A stretch of 64,000 bases of DNA from Selaginella moellendorffii (lineage: Eukaryota > Streptophyta > Lycopodiopsida > Selaginellales > Selaginellaceae). Shown here one piece after another: positions 1 to 11,070 of this stretch. The DNA lies in the NCBI RefSeq assembly GCF_000143415.4, contig NW_003314266.1, forward strand, positions 704,463 through 768,462. Direction: 5' to 3'. A model generated the notes under the pieces. That model saw nothing but the letters and a program-made list of their open reading frames with translations. It made no database searches and had not been told where the DNA came from. Position 1 is the stretch's first letter. Each line of letters starts with the position of its first letter. The position numbers and the translations under genes were made by a program.

Positions 1-1219
1 AAGTCGAGTTTGCTGAGATCCGTTTGCGCGGCTACTTTGTTGGGATTATGTGGCCTTATGGTTCCGGCGTCTAAAGCTGTCATCCCACAGCTCGACTCCA
101 TCATGTTAAGAGTGGTTTCTCAAGATAGTCCCTCGGAAGGCAAAAGCCTATTTCAGGTACGTCGCATTCATTTCCGGTCTTCGATAAAGACCTTGACCTG
201 TTCCCTGCAGATGGAAATGGCAGAGTTGAAGACTTTGTTACTTGAGACAACTCGGAGAAGTCTTGTCCTTGTAGATGAGCTTTGCAAGGGAACCGACGTA
301 CAGAAAGGGACTTGCATATTGGCCAGTGTTCTGGAGAATTTTGACAGGCTCGGCTGCCTGGGAATTGTCTCTACTCACCTTCATGGGCTTCTAGATATGA
401 AGCTCGACACCAACAATGTCGTCTTGAAAGCAATGGGGACAAGAAAGGTATTACAAGGCGGGCTACAACCGACCTGGGAGCTCATCGATGGAGAATGTAG
501 GGAGAGCTTGGCTTTCGAGACCGCGAAAGGGGAAGGTGTGACGGAAGAGATTTTGGACAGAGCCAAGGAATTATACGAAGAGATGCAGAAGAAACATCTG
601 TCGCAAAGTAAGCCGATGGTAGACGGTAATGAAGTGCGCCATGAAAGTACTCTTGACAGCAACGCAGCTGCGTCATCAGTACCACGCGTCCAAGGTTCGC
701 AGTTCTTCTGTTTGAATGTGCCATTGCTTTGTATTCGTATTTGGTTGCTATAGGTGCGAGAAATCTGAAGGATCTGGAACAAGAAGTTTTGAGGATCTGC
801 AAGGACCAGCTGAATGGAACTTTCGTTCTCTCTAGCACTTGTTATTTCGTTGGCGCGCGCCAGCAACCTCCACCCTTCACTTCGAATCACTCTTGCGTCT
901 ACATTCTTCAAAGACCAGACGGAAAGTTTTACGTTGGACAGGTACCATTAGTATTCCTCTTCTCATGTTTGTGCTGATTGGAGTTTCCTATTTTTTGCCA
1001 CAGACGGATAATCTATCTGGACGAATTGCTTCACATCGTACGTCTATGGGACTAAAGCAGGCACCTTTTTTATACTTGCCAGTGTCCAACAAGAGTGTGG
1101 CTTGTCAGTTGGAGACCGCTCTTATTACACAGCTCACGCAACAGGGATTAAACCTCGTGAACAAAGTTGATCAAAGGCATAAGCATTTTGGGATCAGCCC
1201 AGTCGAGGCTCCATTTTGA
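1..1219 (+). CDS. MSH1: MSH1, 3' part (MutS homologue with GIY-YIG domain)
   Basis: Organelle-targeted MutS homologue that suppresses ectopic recombination in plant organelle genomes (family knowledge). The window opens inside the Walker A motif (KSSLLRS). Then come the MutS ATPase signatures CGLMVPA, DSIMLRVVSQDSP and the Walker B stretch LVLVDELCKGTD, followed by STHLH. Three introns are visible: 157-210, 695-753 and 942-1003; they keep the frame and use GT-AG. The last two exons encode a GIY-YIG nuclease domain (CVYILQ, then KFYVGQ, R and H of GRIASHR, and E of QLETAL), the hallmark of plant MSH1 that separates it from other MSH proteins. The stop is TGA at 1217-1219. The 5' part lies outside the window. 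Nothing in the visible part looks broken. Confidence 0.95.
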
Positions 1220-1354
1220 GCCAGCGAGTCAGCAGTTTTTGCCCGGAGTAACTTACTTATAAGAGATTTTATATACATATTGCGAGCTTCTAAGATTTTT
1301 GAGGTGAACTTTCAAGTTTTTAAAGATAATACACATATTTTTCTTCTTGTATGC

Positions 1355-1531
1355 TCAATCTATCAGCAGTAGTGGTTGCCACCAGATTAGCGGCACCAGG
1401 AGGAAAATGATGAAGCCAACGTTCCAACCGGACTCGTCCCATTGGTCGGTGTTGGGCGCTACATATACTTCCGCTAATTCCGAAGGGGAGCTATCATCGC
1501 AAGTGCACATAAGCTGGACCACCAAGAGCAT
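1355..1531 (-). CDS. possible small membrane protein exon
   Basis: An open frame antisense to the MSH1-cyclase spacer ends in TGA and could start at ATG 1531 (58 codons), or continue upstream to an AG acceptor near 1582. It encodes a hydrophobic start (MLLVVQLM), an acidic middle (SELAEVYVAP, DQWDE) and a second hydrophobic segment (VGFIIFLLVPLIWWQPLLLI). The amino-acid pattern looks protein-like rather than random, but I do not recognise the family, and no upstream exon could be fixed. It may be chance. Confidence 0.3.
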   Translation of the reverse strand: MLLVVQLMCTCDDSSPSELAEVYVAPNTDQWDESGWNVGFIIFLLVPLIWWQPLLLID

Positions 1532-2058
1532 AAAGAGCGGGACCACAAGAGCTGCGACAGCGAAATCTTGGAGAAACCTCTACAGCAGCAGTGCAAATCG
1601 CTCGAGGACGAGTTATAGTGATCCATACAAACTATTTAACCGGAAAGCTTTGAGAAGAAAACTACGCAAGCTCATAGCATTTCTTTTGCAAGCCAACTTA
1701 GAAGACCACGAGGACTCAGAATGAAGAGGAAAAGCAGCGGTGCGTTGGTCGGTGCCGTCGTCGGCTCCACTGACTCGCGGAGAAAAAAGCTTGCTCGAGG
1801 TACAATAGAAAAAAAGGGAAACTAATCAGTGTAAACTAATAGCATTGTTTTCAAGCGTGTCATGCTAGTGGTACATCAAAAGATTTAGAATTCCAGTTTT
1901 TCGGTAGAGCTAATGCAGACGTGAAAGAACTCGTAAACTTCGTTTATGGTTTATCAATTGAACTTCAATTGTCTTCCAGACTTGACTGAGAAACGTTTTC
2001 TCGCCTTTAAAGCCAATTGTTGGACCCAGGTTTTTGCTCATCTCTATCGTTTGCAAAC

Positions 2059-5000
2059 ATGCTGATGTGCAAGGTATTACCAAACATCGGCTACTCGACA
2101 GCTTCGAATGCAACGTTCGCACCACCAAATCCAGTTTTTAGTGGACCACAAAAGACAAGGTTGAGAACATCGATTTTATCTTGTATCGCGGAAGTTGGTC
2201 CTGCAAAAAGTTCATCAAGCCAACACGTACGTACACATTTTCTTTTTCACTTCTATCAAAATGTTTGTGGTCACAGAAGCTCGAGAGAATCACTAGATCC
2301 ACTGTCAGCGAGGATGTACAACGAAAGCGTCGACTAGAACTAGTAGACGCTGTTCGAACGATGTTCCGCTCCCTGGGAGATGGAAACATATCAAGATCTG
2401 CGTATGATACTGCTTGGGTAGCACGCGTTCCTGCACTCGATGGAAGCAACTCACCACAGTTTCCAATGTGTCTTGACTGGATCATCAAAAACCAGTTCGA
2501 AGATGGCTCCTGGGGTGACAAAGACTTGTTCTTCACCTACGAACGCGTGTGTTCTACACTGGCATGTGTTATATCGCTCAAGATCTGGAACACACAAGAG
2601 AAGCATATCGAAAAAGGTGAGAAGAAAGAAGTCATGATCGTCTAAAAGTTTTCTCAAGCAGGACTTGAATTCATCCGGAGAACAATGCCCACGCTGGAGA
2701 CGGAGGAGAGTGCACACATGCTGATAGGATTTGAGATCGTCTTCCCGGCAATGCTAGATGAAGCTATGGAGCTGGGACTGGACCTCGACTACTCGTCTCC
2801 AGTCGTGCACAAGTTCCATGCTGAGAGAGAGAAGAAGCTCCAGAGGTTTGTGGATCCTGGTTTTTTTGTTTCACTTACAAGTGTTCTCCTAGGATATCGT
2901 TGGATGTCCTCCAAACTCATCCCACGCCTCTGCTATACTCGGTCGAAGGACTCCATAAGAGCCTTGACTGGCACAAAGTTGTAAAACTGCAGTGTTCAGA
3001 TGGTTCTTTGCTTTCCAGTCCCTCGTCTACGGCGTGTGCTCTCATGTACACTGGAAACGAGAAGTGCCTGCAATACCTCAACAACATTCTCGAGAGATAC
3101 AAAGATGCAGGTTCGATAAAAAAAACTATGAAAGTCTAAACTCTAAGAAAGTGTCTTCAAACAAAAGCAGTACCAAACACGTACCCGGTAGATTTATTTG
3201 AACACATCTGGATTGTTGATCGCATAGAGAGGTTGGGAATCGCTCGGTACTTCACTCGAGAAATCAAAGATGCCCTGGACTATGTCTACAGGTTAACCTC
3301 GTAGACAATTGCGAAACAAATTCAATCTTTTATTGTGAATGAACAGAAATTGGACTGATAAAGGAATATCATGGGCCAGAGGTACACCTATTCAAGACGG
3401 CGACGACACTTCCATGGGCTTCATGGTCCTACGGAGTCACGGATACGATGTTTCTGCAGGTAAATACATGAAGAAACACTTGGCTGGCTGACGACTTAAT
3501 TTGCAGACGTCTTCAAGCACTTTCAGCATGAAAATGAGCACGGGTTCTTCTGCTTTGTCGGGCAAGTCAGTGAAGCAGTGACAGGAATGCTCGATTTATA
3601 CAAAGCCACGAAAGTTATGTTTCCAGGCGACGTGATTCTGCAAAAAGCGAGAGCATTCACCAGGAGTTTTCTGGATGAGAAACGGCGGAAGGGAGAGCTC
3701 AATGACAAGTGGGTTGTAACGAAAGATCTTCCCGGAGAGGTAAGAGTATGATGATTAATGAAGAGAATCTCAGTTGTTGTTTTCCTCAGGTTGAATTTGA
3801 GCTCGATAACCCCTTCCATGCTACTGTGGAACGAATCGCTACGAGAAGCTACATCGATCAGTATGGAGTAGACGATGTTTGGATCGGGAAGAGCCTCTAC
3901 AGGTAGATGAACTAAATTCCTTGTCTTTGATCACTGCCTGACTCCAACGTTACCTTTAAAAGAATGCCGTTCGTAAACAACCCAGTCTTTCTCGAGCTCG
4001 CAAAGCTGGATTTTAATACGTGCCAGGCATTTCACAAACAAGAGTTTAAGCAGTTGGAAAGGTAATCAAACTACAACCAACTGGGCGTAATCACGTTGAT
4101 CTTGTTGCAGATGGTATGCTGAAAGTAGCTTCCGAAAATTTGGATGCTATCACAGAGACCTCGAGCGATCGTTTTTTGGAGCAGCAGCGACAATCTTTGA
4201 ACCAGAGCTAGCGACTGCAAGGGTTGTGTGGTCGAAGTGTTCGTTTATAGCAAGCGTTATAGAGGAATACTTTCGGAGGGAAAGTTCCACAGTTGATCTC
4301 CAAGACCTCTTAAATGGTGTCCAAAGGTAAATTATATCGAATATGTGCATTGTTCTCTAATGATACTTTTCGTTGTGATGCTGTAGATGGGATCCCAGCT
4401 CTATGGAAGACTCCTCGGACGACGTCAAGCTGCTATTTATTGAGATCTTTCTGGAAGTCGAGAGCCAGAGCAAGCAATGCCTCAATTTTCAAGGCCGAAG
4501 TGTGAAAAACGAGCTAAGAAGGATTGTAAGTTATTCTTTTGTTTATCTTGATGAGTTTGAGAAATTTTACTCTTACTTTCCTGCAGTGGAGCAACTGGTT
4601 GTCCAGCCTGCTAGAGAAAACGAGGTGGCGGGTTTCCAAAAAACGTCCAACACTCGAAGACCATTTAAAAGCGTCAAAGTCGGACGTCGAACCTGCGGTT
4701 TATAGCACGATGTATTTCGTCAAAGAGAAGCTCGCAGCTGGAAAGCTCTACCAGTTTTCAAAGCTCTGCACTGTGATGAACTCGGCTATAACTTTGGAAC
4801 AAGACTTACAGGACGATGACAGTCCATTGAACAGCGTGAGCATTTATCTTGAAGAAAAACCTGGAACTTCCAAGGAGAGTGCCGTGGTTTACATCAGAGA
4901 GCTCTCAGAGGAGCTGATGAGGGAGCTTTTGCGTGAATCACTGTGTTGTGACGACGGTCTTCCATCAGCGTGCAAGCATCTCTTTCTGAATGGAGCTCGC

Positions 5001-5081
5001 CTCGCAAATTTCATGGTAGCAGCACGTCGAGAATTATCCATGGATGGCCATATACACAGACTTCTCTCTCAGCCATTCTGA
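2059..5081 (+). CDS. class II diterpene cyclase (copalyl-diphosphate-synthase-like), 12 exons
   Basis: Protonates geranylgeranyl diphosphate to a bicyclic labdane-type diphosphate, probably in plastids. Exons by GT-AG and reading frame: 2059-2226, 2277-2616, 2662-2845, 2893-3110, 3171-3291, 3347-3459, 3507-3739, 3790-3902, 3963-4061, 4111-4326, 4387-4525, 4587-5081. Together 2439 bp, exactly 813 codons, usual for the family. The first exon is Ser/Thr-rich like a transit peptide. Seen in order: [45 protein letters not shown], and the class II acid motif DGDD (3396-3407). The class I metal site DDxxD is replaced by EEYFR (4262-4276), so the protein should be class II only, although the alpha domain remains. 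The His of the ent-CPS LHS motif is Tyr (codon 2936-2938). Introns are 44-60 bp. Product stereochemistry cannot be read from sequence. Confidence 0.92.
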
Positions 5082-5093
5082 ACTTCCAAAAAC

Positions 5094-5099
5094 AATAAA
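5094..5099 (+). terminator. poly(A) signal of the diterpene cyclase gene
   Basis: AATAAA lies 13 bases after the TGA stop, in an A-rich stretch. The position fits a plant polyadenylation signal; actual cleavage sites are unknown. Confidence 0.5.
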
Positions 5100-6382
5100 A
5101 TAATATGCCAAGATTTTCTTAATTGCGTTTCAAAGTTATTGAGATCAAGTCCTCGGTTCTAGCATTCTAAAAAAGCTCTAGGTACCACAAAGGTGTCCAG
5201 GTGCACAACGTTTTGTTCATGTCTGGCTGCTTGTTGCCACCATTGTGCTTTTAAGAGAAAAAGATAAGTAGAAGGTGTGATCTCTCCAACAGTTGATTTT
5301 ATAATCTTACTCGGGTGTGATATTCTAACATTGCAGAAGAAAGTCCAACTACTTCTTGTAGAAGAAGCTAACCAATATTGTAGTCAGTACTCATGGCCGT
5401 AATGCTCAAATAAAGATATTATTGCCTTTGAGTGCTTTCTTTTACAGGGTTAAAATATGATAATATGTACTAAAAAATGAAATAAAACAAACTAAAACTA
5501 CTTCTTCTTTCACAACATTCTAACTTGTAAAGAATCCAGTTTTTGAGGAACAAAGTGAAATTAAAATAAAGTAGTTGCACAACTCTTTAAAATGGTTAAA
5601 AAGTTTAACAATCTTTGCTAAAAACATTATTACTTTTATATATTGCATGATTATTTACAATTTAAAATGGTTTATCCTAAATATTAGAATGATTAGTTGT
5701 TTTTATCCATATAATATACTATTTTAACTTAAATTAGTTTATGAAAAAGGAAGTTTGGATTTATCTTTAACCTTCTGACTATGTTGGTGTCATTGTCATA
5801 AAATGGCTCCATGTTTTCCTCAATAGATTCAAAGTAATTGTCATTAAAGTCCCAATAGTGAAAGGTTATTGTAGAAAATCTTGAAATTGAAACTTTGGTG
5901 TAGGTAATGACATTTTTCATTTTTGATTTCTATAATAATTTTTGCTATATTATTAAATTGCAAACCTTTGTTTTGCTAAGTCCATCAATTTTATAGCCAA
6001 ATAGATATATTCCAAATTATGTATGATCAATGGATTTGCACACACTACTAGTGATACTTTTTGTAGACTAGTGGCAATTAGTGGCTTGCATGAAAGATTG
6101 TGATCCATTTGTTGTCATCAACCATGTTCTCTACCATAGCTATTAAGTGGTTAATAAGGTCATGTATGCACATTTACCAATCCTCAAGTTTACCTTTTTT
6201 GTTGGCGTAGGTATAAACTAGCATACAAAGTACAATGTCTACTTTATAATTTTGTAAGTTGTTCTTTTAAAAAAATTTAGTCCTTGTCATCTTAAGGAAC
6301 TTGATCACTTCCCACTTCATGTTAACTTTTTTAAATGTCATTATTTGGAAAAATTCATTAATCCCAAGTTTCATCACTTCTT
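5100..6382. other. AT-rich intergenic spacer
   Basis: About 1.3 kb of AT-rich sequence between the cyclase gene and the LTR element. I see no convincing frame, repeat or RNA gene; short open frames here look random. Confidence 0.6.
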
Positions 6383-6387
6383 GTTTA

Positions 6388-8189
6388 TGTGAGACACAAA
6401 ATCCCTAGGCCCCAAAGTAGAGCCGGAAAGGGCGCCACGTGGTAGTGGCCGAAGCGAGAGCCAAACGAGCGTAACACGTTTGGACCAAAAGCTCCGACTT
6501 GAAAAGTCAAGAGCGGGAGTGGAACTCCCAACGAAGTGCTCGAGGAACGAGCACGAAGCGAGCAAAAGGCGAGGCTCCAAAAAGGGACCCAAAAGGACCA
6601 ACACATGACACGTGGGAGTGTCCGAGATGGACTCGAGTTGGAGTCCGAAGTGGAGTCCGAGATGGACCCGAGTTGGAGTCCGAAGTGGAGTCCGAGATGG
6701 ACCCGAGATGGAGTCCGAGATGGAGTCCGAAGTGGAGTCCGAGGTGGACCCGAGATGGACCCGAGTTGGAGTCCGAAGTGGAGTCCGAGATGGACCCGAG
6801 ATGGAGTCCGAGATGGAGTCCGAGATGGAGTCCGAGGTGGACCCGAGATGGACCCGAAATGGAGTCCGAGATGGAGTCCGAGATGGACCCGAGATGGAGT
6901 CCGAGATGGAGTCCGAGATGGACCCGAGATGGACCCAAGATGGAGTCCGAGATGGAGTCCGAGATGGACCCGAGATGGAGTCCGAGATGGAGTCCGAGAT
7001 GGACCCGAGATGGACCCCAGATGGAGTCCGAGATGGAGTCCGAGATGGAGTCCGAAGTCGAGACCGAGACCGGGACCGAGACCGAGACCGAGACCGAGAT
7101 CGGGACCGAGACCGAGACCGAGGCCGAGCCCGAGTCCGAGTCCGAGTCCGAGTCCGAGTCCGAGTCCAAGTCCGAGTCCGAGTCCGGAGCCTGAGAGGGT
7201 GAAAGCCCAAAGCGTTCGTCTCCCAGACCCTGGGGGGTTTGGTGAGCTCCAAAAGTATAGTAGGGGGAGGACTGTAGTGGAGCCAGTTTGGCCAGGAAAG
7301 GCCAGTTTGGCCCAGGAAGGCCGGACCCAGTGTTGGGTGATGAGCTGCCCACTGGGAAGTCCAAGACTAGAGTGAACACGGACCGACAAGTGGGGTAGCT
7401 TGGTGAAGTGTTCAAGAGCCGGCTCTAGTTCCCCCGGGAGATCGATTGGCCGATGCTCCCAGTCCAAGTGTGGGTGGCACTACCTACTTGGATACCTGGT
7501 GTGGCTCAACGGAACCCGCTCTAAGCCCATGGCTAGAGCACCCAAGGGCAGAAGGCGAGGAGAGTACCCAGGTGGCTCGCGTAAGGCCACGGTGTTCCGA
7601 AATGTTGTCCCAAAGGCCCAGACTGTGGAAAGGAAGAGGAGCAGTCCTCTGGGGTAGTGACCAAGGACACAGTCGTGTGGTGAGGAAGTCCCAGAGGACC
7701 GTGGGACTTAGTGGTCGGGCCTGTGGGTCTCGATCCAGTGGCAGTGTTGGCAAACACAGCCAAGGACAGAAAGGGACTTGGTGGGGATCGGAACAGAGTT
7801 ATTGGGGAAGGCTATTCCCTATGTCTGTAGGCATCCTAAGGATGTTAAGGAGTGGATCTGGGATGACCACTCACGGATGGTTTGCCTAATCTTGGAGAGC
7901 CAAGACGGTGATGCAAGTGGTATTGGACTACCAGTGTGGCAAAGGTGATTGGGCATGGCCTTAGCGTAACGGGCTGCTATGTCGGTGGTACATTTAAGTG
8001 TTGGTCATGGGATCGGACACATGGAGCACTTGGACCAAGTGCAAATGTTGAGTGGCATGGATGCCATTCTCGGGGCTAGCAAGTCCCAAGTCCTGGATTG
8101 GACTTATGGAGGTTGTGAATGAGACTCCTCCAAGTGGTCAGAGGTGTGGTTAAGTGACTAAAGTAGAATGGAAAATTTAGTCGCTTACA
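6388..8189 (+). repeat. 5' LTR of the non-autonomous element
   Basis: TG...CA ended LTR of 1802 bp. The first 200 bp resemble a normal promoter-distal U3. Then follows a purine-rich array (about 6606-7192) of GAGTCC, GAGATG and GACCCGAGATG units, passing into GAGACC and then GAGTCC hexamers. Next is the shared core block with AAAGTATAGTAGGG (near 7251-7266), the likely promoter region. The rest carries no coding signal. Long open frames through the array in all directions are low-complexity artefacts. Confidence 0.9.
6606..7192 (+). repeat. hexamer/dodecamer purine-rich array inside the LTR
   Basis: Nearly 600 bp of GAG-based units with period 6, higher-order period 12-18 (GAGTCCGAGATG, GACCCGAGATG). 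On the minus strand it would read as Ser-Arg, Gly-Leu or Thr-Pro repeats. The same type of array occurs at 12551-13084 and, reversed, at about 19506-20000, and a shorter relative sits in both chromovirus LTRs. Confidence 0.9.
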
Positions 8190-8192
8190 ATT

Positions 8193-8204
8193 TGGTATCG
8201 GAGC
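8193..8204 (+). other. primer binding site (tRNA-iMet type)
   Basis: TGGTATCGGAGC lies 3 bases after the LTR. It differs by one base from TGGTATCAGAGC, the usual plant initiator-tRNA primer site, which is found intact in the chromovirus at 49720. Confidence 0.85.
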
Positions 8205-10673
8205 TGTTCCTTAGTCCAACTTTTATTGGTGCTCAAGTATATCACCACTAGTGTTGGCATCGGAAGGTCCGAGGAGTGGGCCTATCCTTGAGGAGTAGCA
8301 AGTCGGGAAGACATGGCTCTCCATTACAGTTCATGTATGAACTTGTAGACGAGGTGGTGGATAGAAAAGGGCCAATAATGGAACGACTTTGGGATCTTGG
8401 GAACAGTGCAAGGTTTTCCTCATTGAGTTGAGGATGTGATCCGGATGAGCATTTGTCTCAGCAAATTGGCTATGGTTGTTGTGGTAAACAACTAAAGTTG
8501 GGATCACGGGAAAGATAGAGACTCCAAAACAATAAAGGAGTCACAAAATTATCCTCATATAGTTGAGGTTGGTGCTCATGAATGTGAGACCAGAGGTAAT
8601 GACTGTGGGAGGTCAAATACGGAAGAGGACTCAAGTCCTTGAAATGGTAGCCAGGGCTACATTTAATAAATGCTGGAACAACCCAAAGAGTTGGGGGGTG
8701 TACTTAGGGATGAGTTGGTGTTCTCATCACATGGACAAGTAGTCCTAAGGGGCAAAGGTTGCCCCCAAAGAACAAAATCAAGTGTCGGAGTAACACTTGT
8801 GAAAATAGTCCTTTTGAGTAGGACAGGAATGCAAGAAGTGTATTCTAGTGAGCTAGTGCCTCACAAGTAGGACCTTACGGGTCTGTGGATTAACTAAGTC
8901 CAAAACTGCTGGATGACTCAAGTAGAGTCAACGGATGGTCCTAAAAGGACTGATGGAAGCATTTGGACTGAGGTGTGTTGTACCCCACAAAGGATGGGAG
9001 GGGATCATAGGATCCAAGGGTGAGAACAGAGGGTATCTCATCGATGGCAAAATGTGCCATGCTAAAGTTATGGGAAAGGTGTTCCCAGAAGAAAACAACT
9101 TTGACATAAAGTTGTGTGTGACCTCTATGGTGCAGTGCTAACGGATGGTTGGCATGAGAAAGAGCGGTGTTGGTCTTGGCAAAGACTTAGACACGAAGGG
9201 GAAATGTCATAGAGGTAGGCTCGTGGAGCCGATGGTGTGGAGACACCAAATGTGCCAAGGTGTGATACCTTGAGGCTATGTTGGTGGGTTCATGAGAACC
9301 CCTTGCCAAAGGAATCCCAATGGAAATGGGAATAGCATAGCCTAAGCTGCAGAGCATGCAGTTGGAGTGTGGTGACCCAGATAATGATGGAGGTGTGGAA
9401 GCACTAGCAATGAGTTGTAGGACTTGACAACTACAAGGCAACTAAGCAAGAGGTGCAAAATAACTAGTTAAACGGGTAGAAGGTAGCTACCCAAGACTTC
9501 TTAATAGCATAGGGAAGTTGGATATACCCTTACGGGGGATAAGTTGCTTGTGTTGCGATATAGTAAGTCAATGTCATAAAAGGAAATACTCATTGTCAAG
9601 AAAGCCATCATTGGGACACCCGAACACTCTAGAACACCAGAAGGTGGTGTTTGATGTCGTGAGGGCAATAGATAAAGCCCAAGGGACTAAGTCCCTAGCG
9701 AATGATGGATAGAAGGTGCTATCCAAATGTCCAAGGTTGCGGAGACAGGAGAGGACTGTCTACCCGAGTTGGACAAAGCCAAAAATGGAATTTTGGCAAG
9801 GCTAGTGATGGGCATGTAAAGGCCCATAAGCAACAACGTAATCCCGGTGTGTGGGATTATAGGGTGAGCATACCTGGATTGAGGAACCACTCCCTAGGCT
9901 ATTGGGTAGGTTCATCCCTAAGAATACTTGCTAAAGCATGATAGAAAGTGCAAAGCTATCCTCCTGGTCTGGAGGAGAATGACCAAAGGAAAGGTGTGAA
10001 GCCAAAAAGCAAGAAGTAAGGGGATAGAACCGAACCGTAGGAATCAAAGGGCATAACCAAGGTTGGTTATGCCAGCTGGGAGTGGAGAATCAAGTGGGGG
10101 CTCGAGGGTGTTGCCGCTAGCAACCGTGATGCCATGGAGAGTCTAAAATATGGAATTGTCCATGTTAGACTATGTGGCATTTGGAAGGCTTGCAAAAAGG
10201 GAGGCCTTAGCAAGCTGAGGGACAGAGTTCCTTCAAGGTTCCCAAAGACGATTCTAGGTAGCTTAGTACCTAGAAAGGCCAAGTGTAAATGGTTCATGGA
10301 ACGCGCGAAATCAGAGTGGCGCAGCAGAAGCGTGGTCTTGAAGCTTGCCATGAGGCAAGGCTATCAAGGTTAGGGAAGTAGTTCCTGAGTGTTCAAAGAG
10401 AGGGCTTTGAACAAAAGTCGATGGTCAAGGACTTTCACGCTTATGCAGGAACCATGTTACAGTGGTCGGAGGACTTGCCAAGCGAGATTGGCACGTCGGG
10501 GGAACAAATACCCTAGTTGAAGGTGATAACTTCAAAAAGGGTGGGCCATGGGGCCGAGCATGGAGGAGTCCATGCATGATCACAGACATGTCAAGTGAGA
10601 GGACTTGGCAGTGTGGAGGAACTAGGCTCCTAAGCTGTGATCTGTAGCGCGCTTTAAAAATAAGTTGGTGCAC
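8205..10673 (+). other. internal non-coding region of the non-autonomous element, first part
   Basis: About 2.5 kb with no frame resembling gag or pol. Base composition is balanced and unlike the AT-rich spacers, so it is true element interior. No repeat unit beyond scattered short similarities was seen. Confidence 0.6.
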
Positions 10674-10674
10674 C

Positions 10675-10779
10675 GGCGTGGGGAGTCACGCCAGGCATCT
10701 TGTGTGATGCCGTCCGTAGATGCATATACGGAGGTTGGGTTCGAGTCCCGACCCTCTAGTGCTTGGGTTCGAGTCCCAA
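10675..10779 (+). other. hairpin chain with tRNA T-arm mimics (structured RNA candidate)
   Basis: Successive perfect stems: GGCGTG/CACGCC (10675-10692), GGCATC/GATGCC (10694-10711), CCGTA/TACGG (10714-10731), then two T-arm-like stems with loop TTCGAGT (10735-10751 and 10763-10779, the second with perfect TTGGG/CCCAA). The order resembles D, anticodon, long variable and T arms of a class II tRNA, but no matching acceptor stem is visible here. The chromovirus has the same chain at 54643-54723 with other bases in the stems. GTTCGAGTC also fits a Pol III B box. Confidence 0.6.
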
Positions 10780-10805
10780 ATCACTAGGGCGTGGTGATGG
10801 TTTGG

Positions 10806-11070
10806 AATATGAGGACACTCATATTTCGGTGGTCATGGACTCTCAGTGGGGAGACTGGTTTGGGCACACCGCCAAGCGAGGGATGCCTCGGAGTCGTGAT
10901 GCACGGTTAGATTGCTTAGTGTGAAAGCTCGGCATATCTAACTTGAACGCTTTGGTGCGAGTGGCACCAAGGACGTGGTGAGTGAGATGGGGACACCTAA
11001 TCTCAGTTGCTATGGACCCTTGGCCGGAAGGGCTGGCTTGGGCGCACCGCCAAGTGTGGGGGATGCCCCC
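10806..11070 (+). repeat. two tandem hairpin modules (GACA-loop and GATG-loop stems)
   Basis: Module 1 has AATATGAG/CTCATATT closing a GACA loop (10806-10825) and CGAGG/CCTCG closing a GATG loop (10877-10890). Module 2 repeats the plan: GAGATGGG with a GACA loop (10984-11004) and GGGG/CCCC with a GATG loop (11058-11069). Both end around the phrase GCACACCGCCAAG or its variant. The chromovirus carries one module at 54786-54872. Confidence 0.65.

Noticed and set aside
381-911. Minus-strand frames of 118 and 176 codons over MSH1
   Set aside because: Antisense shadows of conserved MSH1 exons.
6374-7467. Long open frames of up to 360 codons on both strands (Gly-Leu, Ser-Arg, Arg-Pro, Ser-Glu repeats)
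   Set aside because: They are read-outs of the GAG-hexamer array in the LTR, open in nearly every frame, and occur equally in each LTR copy. No start context or domain.
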